The notes under the pieces: generated by a model
Databases searched by the model: none
Seen by the model: the letters and a program-made list of their open reading frames with translations, nothing else
What the model was told of the DNA's origin: nothing
Translations under genes and position numbers: made by a program
In this document: positions 1 through 11,977 of the stretch, one piece after another
Position numbering within the stretch: the first letter of the stretch is position 1
Layout of the letters: each line of letters starts with the position of its first letter
Assembly: GCA_014843695.1 (NCBI GenBank)
Contig: CM026390.1
Span: 58,150,543 to 58,214,542 of the forward strand
Origin: Archivesica marissinica
Taxonomy: Eukaryota; Mollusca; Bivalvia; Venerida; Vesicomyidae
DNA length: 64,000 bases
Direction of reading: 5' to 3'

Positions 1-121
1 ATGAAGCATACCTATTTTTATCACTTGGCTATTTAATGAACTAAATTTGTTGCCAGAGATACGATTTCTGAAACATTGGCCATTTGCAGATTCATAAAAG
101 AATATTATTGTAAAATTGGTG

Positions 122-402
122 GTTTTATGTTTGTATTTATCGTCGCTACCGGTTGCCCATATGTGCGACGCCTCCTGAAGAGATTAGTCATTTTAGATGT
201 GTGTGGATAGTGCAAAGATACAGATAGAGGCCCATTCCAGAATCTACTCTGGTTCCTTTTACGTGCACGGTGTAAAGCGAGACCTCGGTTTAACGTCCCA
301 TCTGAAAGACTGTTAATTTTATTAGGGTCAGACGGGGGATAGAACCTGCGATCCCTGGATTACAAGTCCAGCGTGTTACCACTGGACTACAGATCCGTCT
401 GT
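122..402 (-). mobile_element. SINE family A, tRNA-Thr(GGT)-headed, nearly full length
   Basis: Read on the minus strand, the element starts with a tRNA-like head: acceptor-like CAGACGG paired with CCGTCTG, and an anticodon arm CTGGA / TCCAG. Better-preserved copies in this window have the loop CTGGTAA, so anticodon GGT (threonine). A body of about 200 nt follows and ends in a fixed tail containing CAACCGGTAGCGACGATAAA. About fifteen copies occur in the window in both orientations. In this copy the anticodon loop has mutated (GATTACAAGTCCAG on the plus strand), so it is an old insertion. It is a non-autonomous RNA polymerase III retroposon and encodes no protein. Confidence 0.85.
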
Positions 403-461
403 CATGGTTGACCGCTTCATGTTGCACATTCAGGGCATATCTCGCAGCAGCAGTCTGTGAC

Positions 462-660
462 ACAATGATCTATAATGTGTTGTTTCAGGTTGTTAACAGG
501 TTGTACACTCACACGTCAGATTAACCCTTTTCAACTGACACACATTCCCCTCCGACTTCAATTGTATGTTAACGATAGCCTAATAGAAGAGATCACTAAG
601 ACGATCATTGATGCAGTTCAACAGTTTGCTATAGCTACAAGGAGATTTGATAACGACTAG
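462..660 (+). other. Possible terminal exon of an unidentified gene
   Basis: A good acceptor (TGTGTTGTTTCAG, ending at 488) is followed by an open frame that runs to a TAG at 658-660. The last 30 residues look protein-like, with an amphipathic, charged stretch (SLIEEITKTIIDAVQQF). I do not recognise a family. The sequence after the stop is AT-rich, as a 3' untranslated region would be, but no polyadenylation evidence is decisive. It could equally be a chance 61-codon frame. It does not match the C-terminus expected for an M13 peptidase and lies 22 kb upstream of the M13 exons. Confidence 0.25.
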
Positions 661-890
661 TGTAAAGTGTGTGTCTTTGTTCTTCCAGCATCGTAAAATC
701 CATTCCCATTTCTCTAAGACAAGAACAAAAGTTTCACGTAAACTTAATTTGTCGTTTTCCTTTATTCTCTTATCTTGTTGTCTAATATACTAGTTGTACT
801 ATTAAGGTTAAACTTAACGATTCTAATATAACTCTCATGAAAAATAACCATCTACAATTTAGTGATTGTCTTACTATTATCTAATACTAT
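661..890. other. Unannotated AT-rich spacer
   Basis: I see no gene, RNA or repeat family here. It leads directly into the 36-bp array. Confidence 0.5.
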
Positions 891-3800
891 ACTAGAGGAC
901 ATAGAAAACGCACATCTACATTATATACTAGAGGACATAGAAAACGCACACCTACATTATATACTAGAGGACATAGAAAACGCACACCTACATTATATAC
1001 TAGAGGACATAGAAAACGCACACCTACATTATATACTAGAGGACATAGAAAACGCACACCTACATTATATACTAGAGGACATAGAAAACGCACACCTACA
1101 TTATATACTAGAGGACATAGAAAACGCACACCTACATTATATACTAGAGGACATAGAAAACGCACACCTACATTATATACTAGAGGACATAGAAAACGCA
1201 CACCTACATTATATACTAGAGGACATAGAAAACGCACACCTACATTATATACTAGAGGACATAGAAAACGCACACCTACATTATATACTAGTGGACATAG
1301 AAAACGCACACCTACATTATATACTAGTGGACATAGAAAACGCACACCTACATTATTACTAGAGGACATAGAAAACGCACACCTATATTATATACTCGTG
1401 GACATAGAACACGCACACCTACATTATATACTAGAGGACATAGAAAACGCACACCTACATTATATACTAGAGGACATAGAAAACGCACACCTACATTATA
1501 TACTAGAGGACATAGAAAACGCACACCTACATTATATACTAGAGGACATAGAAAACGCACACCTACATTATATACTAGAGGACATAGAAAACGCACACCT
1601 ACATTATATACTAGAGGACATAGAAAACGCACACCTACATTATATACTAGAGGACATAGAAAACGCACACCTACATTATATACTAGAGGACATAGAAAAC
1701 GCACACCTACATTATATACTAGAGGACATAGAAAACGCACACCTACATTATATACTAGAGGACATAGAAAACGCACACCTACATTATATACTAGAGGACA
1801 TAGAAAACGCACACCTACATTATATACTAGAGGACATAGAAAACGCACACCTACATTATATACTAGAGGACATAGAAAACGCACACCTACATTATATACT
1901 AGAGGACATAGAAAACGCACACCTACATTATATACTAGAGGACATAGAAAACGCACACCTACATTATATACTAGAGGACATAGAAAACGCACACCTACAT
2001 TATATACTAGAGGACATAGAAAACGCACACCTACATTATATACTAGAGGACATAGAAAACGCACACCTACATTATATACTAGAGGACATAGAAAACGCAC
2101 ACCTACATTATATACTAGAGGACATAGAAAACGCACACCTACATTATATACTAGAGGACATAGAAAACGCACACCTACATTATATACTAGAGGACATAGA
2201 AAACGCACACCTACATTATATACTAGAGGACATAGAAAACGCACACCTACATTATATACTAGAGGACATAGAAAACGCACACCTACATTATATACTAGAG
2301 GACATAGAAAACGCACACCTACATTATATACTAGAGGACATAGAAAACGCACACCTACATTATATACTAGAGGACATAGAAAACGCACACCTACATTATA
2401 TACTAGAGGACATAGAAAACGCACACCTACATTATATACTAGAGGACATAGAAAACGCACACCTACATTATATACTAGAGGACATAGAAAACGCACACCT
2501 ACATTATATACTAGAGGACATAGAAAACGCACACCTACATTATATACTAGAGGACATAGAAAACGCACACCTACATTATATACTAGAGGACATAGAAAAC
2601 GCACACCTACATTATATACTAGAGGACATAGAAAACGCACACCTACATTATATACTAGAGGACATAGAAAACGCACACCTACATTATATACTAGAGGACA
2701 TAGAAAACGCACACCTACATTATATACTAGAGGACATAGAAAACGCACACCTACATTATATACTAGAGGACATAGAAAACGCACACCTACATTATATACT
2801 AGAGGACATAGAAAACGCACACCTACATTATATACTAGAGGACATAGAAAACGCACACCTACATTATATACTAGAGGACATAGAAAACGCACACCTACAT
2901 TATATACTAGAGGACATAGAAAACGCACACCTACATTATATACTAGAGGACATAGAAAACGCACACCTACATTATATACTAGAGGACATAGAAAACGCAC
3001 ACCTACATTATATACTAGAGGACATAGAAAACGCACACCTACATTATATACTAGAGGACATAGAAAACGCACACCTACATTATATACTAGAGGACATAGA
3101 AAACGCACACCTACATTATATACTAGAGGACATAGAAAACGCACACCTACATTATATACTAGAGGACATAGAAAACGCACACCTACATTATATACTAGAG
3201 GACATAGAAAACGCACACCTACATTATATACTAGAGGACATAGAAAACGCACACCTACATTATATACTAGAGGACATAGAAAACGCACACCTACATTATA
3301 TACTAGAGGACATAGAAAACGCACACCTACATTATATACTAGAGGACATAGAAAACGCACACCTACATTATATACTAGAGGACATAGAAAACGCACACCT
3401 ACATTATATACTAGAGGACATAGAAAACGCACACCTACATTATATACTAGAGGACATAGAAAACGCACACCTACATTATATACTAGAGGACATAGAAAAC
3501 GCACACCTACATTATATACTAGAGGACATAGAAAACGCACACCTACATTATATACTAGAGGACATAGAAAACGCACACCTACATTATATACTAGAGGACA
3601 TAGAAAACGCACACCTACATTATATACTAGAGGACATAGAAAACGCACACCTACATTATATACTAGAGGACATAGAAAACGCACACCTACATTATATACT
3701 AGAGGACATAGAAAACGCACACCTACATTATATACTAGAGGACATAGAAAACGCACACCTACATTATATACTAGAGGACATAGAAAACGCACACCTACAT

Positions 3801-6800
3801 TATATACTAGAGGACATAGAAAACGCACACCTACATTATATACTAGAGGACATAGAAAACGCACACCTACATTATATACTAGAGGACATAGAAAACGCAC
3901 ACCTACATTATATACTAGAGGACATAGAAAACGCACACCTACATTATATACTAGAGGACATAGAAAACGCACACCTACATTATATACTAGAGGACATAGA
4001 AAACGCACACCTACATTATATACTAGAGGACATAGAAAACGCACACCTACATTATATACTAGAGGACATAGAAAACGCACACCTACATTATATACTAGAG
4101 GACATAGAAAACGCACACCTACATTATATACTAGAGGACATAGAAAACGCACACCTACATTATATACTAGAGGACATAGAAAACGCACACCTACATTATA
4201 TACTAGAGGACATAGAAAACGCACACCTACATTATATACTAGAGGACATAGAAAACGCACACCTACATTATATACTAGAGGACATAGAAAACGCACACCT
4301 ACATTATATACTAGAGGACATAGAAAACGCACACCTACATTATATACTAGAGGACATAGAAAACGCACACCTACATTATATACTAGAGGACATAGAAAAC
4401 GCACACCTACATTATATACTAGAGGACATAGAAAACGCACACCTACATTATATACTAGAGGACATAGAAAACGCACACCTACATTATATACTAGAGGACA
4501 TAGAAAACGCACACCTACATTATATACTAGAGGACATAGAAAACGCACACCTACATTATATACTAGAGGACATAGAAAACGCACACCTACATTATATACT
4601 AGAGGACATAGAAAACGCACACCTACATTATATACTAGAGGACATAGAAAACGCACACCTACATTATATACTAGAGGACATAGAAAACGCACACCTACAT
4701 TATATACTAGAGGACATAGAAAACGCACACCTACATTATATACTAGAGGACATAGAAAACGCACACCTACATTATATACTAGAGGACATAGAAAACGCAC
4801 ACCTACATTATATACTAGAGGACATAGAAAACGCACACCTACATTATATACTAGAGGACATAGAAAACGCACACCTACATTATATACTAGAGGACATAGA
4901 AAACGCACACCTACATTATATACTAGAGGACATAGAAAACGCACACCTACATTATATACTAGAGGACATAGAAAACGCACACCTACATTATATACTAGAG
5001 GACATAGAAAACGCACACCTACATTATATACTAGAGGACATAGAAAACGCACACCTACATTATATACTAGAGGACATAGAAAACGCACACCTACATTATA
5101 TACTAGAGGACATAGAAAACGCACACCTACATTATATACTAGAGGACATAGAAAACGCACACCTACATTATATACTAGAGGACATAGAAAACGCACACCT
5201 ACATTATATACTAGAGGACATAGAAAACGCACACCTACATTATATACTAGAGGACATAGAAAACGCACACCTACATTATATACTAGAGGACATAGAAAAC
5301 GCACACCTACATTATATACTAGAGGACATAGAAAACGCACACCTACATTATATACTAGAGGACATAGAAAACGCACACCTACATTATATACTAGAGGACA
5401 TAGAAAACGCACACCTACATTATATACTAGAGGACATAGAAAACGCACACCTACATTATATACTAGAGGACATAGAAAACGCACACCTACATTATATACT
5501 AGAGGACATAGAAAACGCACACCTACATTATATACTAGAGGACATAGAAAACGCACACCTACATTATATACTAGAGGACATAGAAAACGCACACCTACAT
5601 TATATACTAGAGGACATAGAAAACGCACACCTACATTATATACTAGAGGACATAGAAAACGCACACCTACATTATATACTAGAGGACATAGAAAACGCAC
5701 ACCTACATTATATACTAGAGGACATAGAAAACGCACACCTACATTATATACTAGAGGACATAGAAAACGCACACCTACATTATATACTAGAGGACATAGA
5801 AAACGCACACCTACATTATATACTAGAGGACATAGAAAACGCACACCTACATTATATACTAGAGGACATAGAAAACGCACACCTACATTATATACTAGAG
5901 GACATAGAAAACGCACACCTACATTATATACTAGAGGACATAGAAAACGCACACCTACATTATATACTAGAGGACATAGAAAACGCACACCTACATTATA
6001 TACTAGAGGACATAGAAAACGCACACCTACATTATATACTAGAGGACATAGAAAACGCACACCTACATTATATACTAGAGGACATAGAAAACGCACACCT
6101 GCATTATATACTAGAGGACATAGAAAACGCACACCTACATTATATACTAGAGGACATAGAAAACGCACACCTACATTATATACTAGAGGACATAGAAAAC
6201 GCACACCTACATATTATACTAGAGGACATAGAAAACGCACACCTACATTATATACTAGAGGACATAGAAAACGCACACCTACATTATATACTAGAGGACA
6301 TAGAAAACGCACACCTACATTATATACTAGAGGACATAGAAAACGCACACCTACATTATATACTAGAGGACATAGAAAACGCACACCTACATTATATACT
6401 AGAGGACATAGAAAACGCACACCTACATTATATACTAGAGGACATAGAAAACGCACACCTACATTATATACTAGAGGACATAGAAAACGCACACCTACAT
6501 TATATACTAGAGGACATAGAAAACGCACACCTACATTATATACTAGAGGACATAGAAAACGCACACCTACATTATATACTAGAGGACATAGAAAACGCAC
6601 ACCTACATTATATACTAGAGGACATAGAAAACGCACACCTACATTATATACTAGAGGACATAGAAAACGCACACCTACATTATATACTAGAGGACATAGA
6701 AACGCACACCTACATTATATACTAGAGGACATAGAAAACGCACACCTACATTATATACTAGAGGACATAGAAAACGCACACCTACATTATATACTAGAGG

Positions 6801-7388
6801 ACATAGAAAACGCACACCTACATTATATACTAGAGGACATAGAAAACGCACACCTACATTATATACTAGAGGACATAGAAAACGCACACCTACATTATAT
6901 ACTAGAGGACATAGAAAACGCACACCTACATTATATACTAGAGGACATAGAAAACGCACACCTACATTATATACTAGAGGACATAGAAAACGCACACCTA
7001 CATTATATACTAGAGGACATAGAAAACGCACACCTACATTATATACTAGAGGACATAGAAAACGCACACCTACATTATATACTAGAGGACATAGAAAACG
7101 CACACATACATTATATACTAGAGGACATAGAAAACGCACACCTACATTATATACTAGAGGACATAGAAAACGCACACCTACATTATATACTAGAGGACAT
7201 AGAAAACGCACACATACATTATATACTAGAGGACATAGAAAACGCACACATACATTATATGATTAAGATATATCACATCTTTATTATTACAAAACACAAA
7301 CTGAACAATTAAAAATATTCCAAAATGTTTAAACCTATGTATTTATATAGTCATTGTTTTTCATGTGCGTTTTATATTACTTTTAGTA
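889..7388 (+). mobile_element. Short inverted-repeat element whose left end has expanded into a satellite (copy 1)
   Basis: The left terminal unit (ACTAGAGGACATAGAAAACG and 16 more bases) is tandemly repeated from 891 to 7260. After the array comes a unique body of about 130 bp (GATTAAGATATATCACATC onward) and a decayed right end (TGTGCGTTTTATATTAC, then TTTTAGTA). The same body and the inverse of the left end are seen at 28293-29303, 30702-30922 and 60818-61010, which defines the element. TA-like bases flank the ends, as for Tc1/mariner-type MITEs, but no transposase is related to it in this window. The right inverted repeat of this copy is clearly more degenerate than in the others. Confidence 0.75.
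891..7260 (+). repeat. 36-bp minisatellite, about 177 copies
   Basis: The unit is 36 bp and begins ACTAGAGGACATAGAAAACG. The central part, about 1430-6100, is identical copy to copy by eye; variants sit almost only at the two edges (GTGGACATAG near 1290-1400, CACATACATT near 7105-7250). One-base indels near 1354 and 6700 break the frame. Because 36 is a multiple of three and several frames of the unit lack a stop, very long open frames appear: 12-residue repeat ILEDIENAHLHY on the plus strand and VGVRFLCPLVYN on the minus strand. I read these as by-products of the repeat and not as genes. Confidence 0.97.
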
Positions 7389-7940
7389 TACGTTTAGTTG
7401 TCAATGATAATTTCATATTCGCCAACCTATACACAGTTGTATACTATTTGGAGAGTTCTAATAAATATAACTTTAAATATAACTGTTCAATTGATCCAAA
7501 TACTTTGTATGTTATATTATGTCAAATATTTGATTATGGAAATAAATATGTTTAAACTAAACTAAGATTCTATCAAACACCGACCCATCGAATAATCGAC
7601 GGTGCTAGCAAATATGCTCTTGTGGCTATGGTAGATAAATCTACCCAACATAGCAAATGGAACATGAAGTGACATCGCGTCCTCTGAAAGCAACACTTCG
7701 AGGTCACGGTAATATCATAAAGAATAATACAAACACATGTTGTCAACAGTTTCTGAAAAACTGAACATAAAGTAATGGGTGTATTCATTCAACAAGAACA
7801 TTTTATTTATCACACTACTGCTATAGGCAGCCTTATCACAAAACCCCTGCATATGTCAGCATTGAATTGGATTAAACATTACGAACTCCCTATACACTAG
7901 TATAAATAATAACATATACCTACCAACTAGAGAATAATTT
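7389..7940. other. Unannotated spacer
   Basis: AT-rich sequence with only short chance open frames on both strands. No splice-flanked coding segment or repeat was recognised. Confidence 0.4.
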
Positions 7941-8141
7941 AGTCTTTCAGATGGGACTTGAAACCGAGGTCTCGTGTCGGTGCTTTACACCGTGCACCGT
8001 AAAAGATCCAGAGGAGACTCTGGAATGGGTCTCTGTCTGTATCATTGTACGATCCGCCAACAATCTAAAATTACTAATCTCTTCAGGAGGCATCGCTCAT
8101 ATGGGTAACCGGTAGCGACGATAAATAAACGTAAAACACAC
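7941..8141 (+). mobile_element. SINE family A, 5'-truncated
   Basis: Starts inside the body (AGTCTTTCAGATGGGACTT) and lacks the tRNA head. The tail with the CCGGTAGCGACGATAAATAA motif is complete. Confidence 0.8.
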
Positions 8142-8700
8142 TAGAGAATATTTCTAAAATATGAACATTGGGGATCCAAATACAAATACTGTCGTCATTG
8201 TAAATAACAGAACGTTTATTCAACTACCCTTTCTTTAAGTTAGTATCTCCTGCTTATTCTCTTCGATTTGATAGTCTATCTTTCTTCAAATATGCTTGAT
8301 CAATTGCTTGTAATCATCCTAAACTATTTGCCCATTAAGACCATCAGTTGTAGTTCAAATAATACTTTGTAATTGTTTAGCATTATATCTGTCAGGAATA
8401 GGTGTCACGTATTGCCAATGTTAGATATACTATGCTCCTTGCATATTGAATAACAACTAATTGCTAGGCACAAGAACAATAGAAGTTTTATTTCCCTCTA
8501 ATCCCTGTCAGGCTATTGCTATTAATGTGTATGCAAATTGTTCCATTATATACATGTGATAAGTAAAACGTCTTGCAATATCAAACTTACAACGATTGAA
8601 ACATGCAACGATCAGCATAAATGATAGATTTAGGAGAAAGATATATATATGTTTATTGCACGTTACTATAAATAGTAACACATTTAATGGTAGAAAAGCA
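8142..8700. other. Unannotated spacer
   Basis: No gene or recognisable repeat. Composition is ordinary AT-rich sequence until the GC-rich palindromes begin. Confidence 0.4.
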
Positions 8701-8870
8701 AAATATCTGGTCGACGCGGGCAATATATTTCGATGTTCGGCTCTGCCTGGCCAATATCGGATATTGGCCCGAGCGTGCCGGGCCAATATTCGATATTGGC
8801 CCGGCACGCGCCGAGAACGAATCACGAGCACGTGTCACAGGTAGTAACAACATAGTAACTACATTGTGTA
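8701..8870. repeat. GC-rich palindromic segment
   Basis: Contains an almost perfect 37-base palindrome at 8773-8809 (arms GCGTGCCGGGCCAATAT and its complement, with a 3-base centre) and, just before it, GCCAATATCGGATATTGGCC. The motif CCAATATC/GATATTGG recurs in the inverted-repeat element at 8911-9052, so the two probably belong to one element family. The segment is far more GC-rich than its surroundings. Confidence 0.7.
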
Positions 8871-8910
8871 AACATGGCCGCCTGGGGCCTTTACGGTATG
8901 CAATAAAGAA

Positions 8911-9052
8911 GTTATTAAACGGCTGGGGTGGGCCATTTGTGGATATTGGCGCACCTATCCGATATTGGCCCTCGGGAGTAACGGCCCTCGCGCAAATATC
9001 TCCATAGGGTGCGCCAATATCCACAAATGGCCCACCTCCGCGGTTTAATAAC
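8911..9052. mobile_element. Short inverted-repeat (fold-back) element
   Basis: The left arm begins GTTATTAAAC and the right arm ends GTTTAATAAC. Both arms continue through GGTGGGCCATTTGTGGATAT and its complement, giving about 45 paired bases with a few mismatches around a loop near 8956-9006. It has no coding capacity. Flanks beyond the arms remain partly complementary (CAATA / TATTG), so the true ends may be slightly outside these limits. Confidence 0.8.
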
Positions 9053-9229
9053 CTCTAAGTATTGTAAAAGACAATACATGCACATATAATATATAAAATA
9101 TTATTTAAACTAAATGATAGATTAGTGCGTACATCGAATGATTGACCCTATTATATGTTATGTAGTATATAACCACAATCTTGTCTTGATTGTTAGAGCT
9201 TAGCGCAGCAGGGGTATCGTTTCATGGAT

Positions 9230-9968
9230 GTGCCTCTGTTGCATATTGCATGTGTATTATGTGTTGGTGTGTGGCGTTCCATACTCGATAGCTTACTGCC
9301 CGTGTATTCCGTGTTGGTGTGTGGCGTTCCAGACTCGATAGCTTATTGCACGTGTATTCTGTGTTGGTGTGTGGCGTTCCATACTCGATAGCTAATTGCA
9401 CGTGTATTCTGTGTTTGTGTGTGGCGTTCCATACTCGATAGCTTACTGCCCGTGTATTCCGTGTTGGTGTGTGGCGTTCCAGACTCGATAGCTTATTGCA
9501 CGTGTATTCTGTGTAGGTGTGTGGCGTTCTATACTCGATAGCTTATTGCACGTGTATTATGTGTAGATGTATGGCGTTCCATACTCGATAGCTTATTGCA
9601 CGTGTATTCTATGTAGGTGTGTGGCGTTCCATACTCGATAGCTTATTGCACGTGTATTATGTGTAGGTGTGTGGCGTTCCATACTCGATAGCTTATTGCA
9701 CGTGTATTCTATGTAGGTGTATGGCGTTCCATACTCGATAGCTTATTGCACGTGTATTCTGTGTAGGTGTGTGGCGTTCCATACTCGATATATTATTGCA
9801 CGTGTATTCTGTGTTGGTGTGTGGCGTTCCATACTCGATAGCTTATTGCACGTGTATTCTGTGTAGGTGTGTGGCGTTCCATACTCGATAGCTTATTGCA
9901 TGTGTATTCTGTGTTAGTGTGTGGAGTTCCATACTCGATAGCTTATTGCACGTGTATTCTGTGTTAGT
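9230..9968 (+). repeat. 50-bp tandem array, first part (about 15 copies)
   Basis: The unit contains GTGTGGCGTTCCATACTCGA followed by TAGCTTATTGCACGTGTATT. Copies differ by a few substitutions. The same array resumes at 10978, so the LINE fragment in between is a later insertion. Confidence 0.93.
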
Positions 9969-10977
9969 AATACTAATAATAATAATAAAGACTTTATTTA
10001 ACGAGAGTACTTATTTAACAAAAGTTAATCTATCATGAGGCCCTCAACATATATACAATCAAATGCAATCAAAAGATAGCACTATAAGTGAGAACTGCAC
10101 ATTGGAATAATATAGTAATGTGAAAGCTGAAAAATAGAGAAACTATATTTGATATGTAATGGAATATGATGATATATGGAATTGGCTAGCAGAGTAGAAA
10201 ATGGGAATGAGACAATTAATGATACTAGATCTATCTAACAATGTGCAAATTTGACTTGTAGTGGTATCTTCAAAATATGTATGAAATCAACTTAAAGACA
10301 GCAATTTTCCGATTCTAATAAATATAGCAATGGCAATACACGTTTATAATAACAGTAGAAGTACGCGATTAGTTTGAATTGTTATAGTTCCACCTTAAGT
10401 AGAGAATTTTGAACTGTTGGATAGTTGGAGCATTTTGAACTGAGTGAGGCAATGAATTCCAAATAGATGATCCTGAAAATTCAAATGTATTACGAAATAA
10501 TTCACAATTTGGTCTTGGTGTGTATAATTGATATTCTGAGGTTGATCTAAGAATTCTAGGATGTATATCAGAAGTAAAAGTGAAGGACGATTTTAAATAG
10601 TCTGGAGCAGCTCCATGTAATGTTTTATACATTTGTATAGCCTTCTGATATATGACTCGTTCTGGAAAGGTCATCCATTTTAGTTGGGAGAATAATAATT
10701 GGGATGGAGTGTCAAAGTCCTGATCTAGAATTAGTCTAGCTGCTCTCTTTTGTAACCGAACTATTTTATCTTCTAAAGATGAGTTGCAGTTACCCCAAAT
10801 CACACAACAAAAGTCTAAGTGAGGCAATATGTAAGCATTGTAAAAGAGGTTGCGATTGGGAATAGAGAGATACCTTTTTATGCGAGACAATAAATATAAA
10901 TAAGAGTTACATTTTTTGAGAACACTGTCAGTATGCTTATCCCAGGATAGTGTGTTGTCAATCATAACTCCGAGTAG
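9969..10977 (-). pseudogene. LINE (non-LTR retrotransposon) 3' fragment, reverse transcriptase C-terminus
   Basis: On the minus strand an open frame of 198 codons (10965 down to 10369) encodes the part of a LINE reverse transcriptase that follows the catalytic domain: LGV.IDNTLSWDKH, then PHLDFCCVIWG, RLQKRAARLIL and a C-terminal SIWNSLP motif. A 3' untranslated stretch of about 400 bp follows and ends in an ATT-type microsatellite (TTATTATTATTATTAG read 5'->3' on the minus strand). The 5' part, with the endonuclease and catalytic motif, is missing: a typical 5'-truncated insertion. It sits inside the 50-bp array. Confidence 0.88.
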
Positions 10978-11456
10978 TCAGTGTGTGGAGTTCCATACTC
11001 GATAGCTTGTTGCACGTGTATTCTGTGTTGGTGTGTGGCGTTCCATACTCGATAGCTTATTGCACGTATATTCTGTGTTAGTGTGTGGAGTTCCATACTC
11101 GATAGCTAATTGCACGTGTATTCTATGTAGGTGTGTGTCGTTCCATACTCGATAGCTTATTGCACGTGTATTCTGTGTAGGTGTGTGGAGTTCCATACTC
11201 GATAGCTAATTGCACGTGTATTCTATGTAGGTGTATGGCGTTCTATACTCGATAGCTAATTGCACGTGTATTCTATGTAGGTGTATGGCGGTCCATACTC
11301 GATAGCTTATTGCACGTGAATTATGTGTAGATGTGTGGCGTTCAATACTCGATAGCTTATTGCACGTGTATTCTATGTAGGTGTATGGCGTTCTATACTC
11401 GATAGCTTATTGCACGTGTATTCTGTGTTAGTGTGTGGAGTTCCATACTCGATAGC
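10978..11456 (+). repeat. 50-bp tandem array, second part (about 9-10 copies)
   Basis: Same unit as at 9230-9968 (TTCCATACTCGATAGCTTAT). It is the continuation of one array split by the LINE fragment. Confidence 0.93.
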
Positions 11457-11677
11457 TTCAGATTAGTGAGTTGATAACAATAGTTGAAGCATAAATACAA
11501 GTCTATTTTAATCTAGTTTAATCCTACAGTTGCTAATTAATTAACTCTAACTCTGTGACTAATTCTCAGCAAGTTGTTCTTGTTGAGAAGACCATTAATT
11601 ATTCACAAATCTATGCATGAGTTGGACGGGAAATGCCATAATATAAAATGGGACTACATGTAGTACTTCCGGCAAGA

Positions 11678-11966
11678 CAGACGGATATATAGTCCAGTGG
11701 TAACACGCTGGACTGGTAATCCAGGGATCGCAGGTTCGATCCCCCGTCTGACCATAATAAAATTAACAGTCTTTCAGATGGGACGTTAAACCGAGGTCTC
11801 GTGTCGGTGCTTTACACCGTGCATGTAAAAGAACCAGGGAGACTCTGGAATGGGTCTCTCTCTATATCATAGCACTATCATTCAAAAATCTAAAATGACT
11901 AATCTCTTTAGGAGGCGTCGCACATATGGGCAACCGGTAGGGACGATAAATAAACGTAAAACACAC
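11678..11966 (+). mobile_element. SINE family A, full length with target-site duplication
   Basis: Complete from the tRNA-like head to the tail AAACGTAAAACACAC. An 11-bp direct repeat, ACTTCCGGCAA, flanks it (11665-11675 and 11967-11977), as expected for target-primed insertion. The head keeps anticodon loop CTGGTAA. Confidence 0.92.
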
Positions 11967-11977
11967 ACTTCCGGCAA

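Noticed and set aside
1398..6725. 1775-codon open reading frame on the plus strand and the 1618-codon frame on the minus strand
   Set aside because: Both consist only of a 12-residue repeat generated by the 36-bp satellite. There is no start context, no splice signal and no non-repeat protein sequence.
891..7260. CRISPR-like array
   Set aside because: Units are contiguous direct repeats with no spacers, in an intron-bearing animal genome, so a CRISPR array is excluded.
8508..9024. Overlapping ORFs of about 100-120 codons on both strands
   Set aside because: They arise from the GC-rich palindromes; peptides on the two strands mirror each other and match no family known to me.
11678..11750. 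Genuine tRNA-Thr(GGT) genes at the family A heads (11678, 14433, 18558, 21112, 41634-41703, 62096-62165)
   Set aside because: Every head is attached to the same body and tail, several have target duplications, and there are many diverged copies. They are SINE promoters and not tRNA genes.
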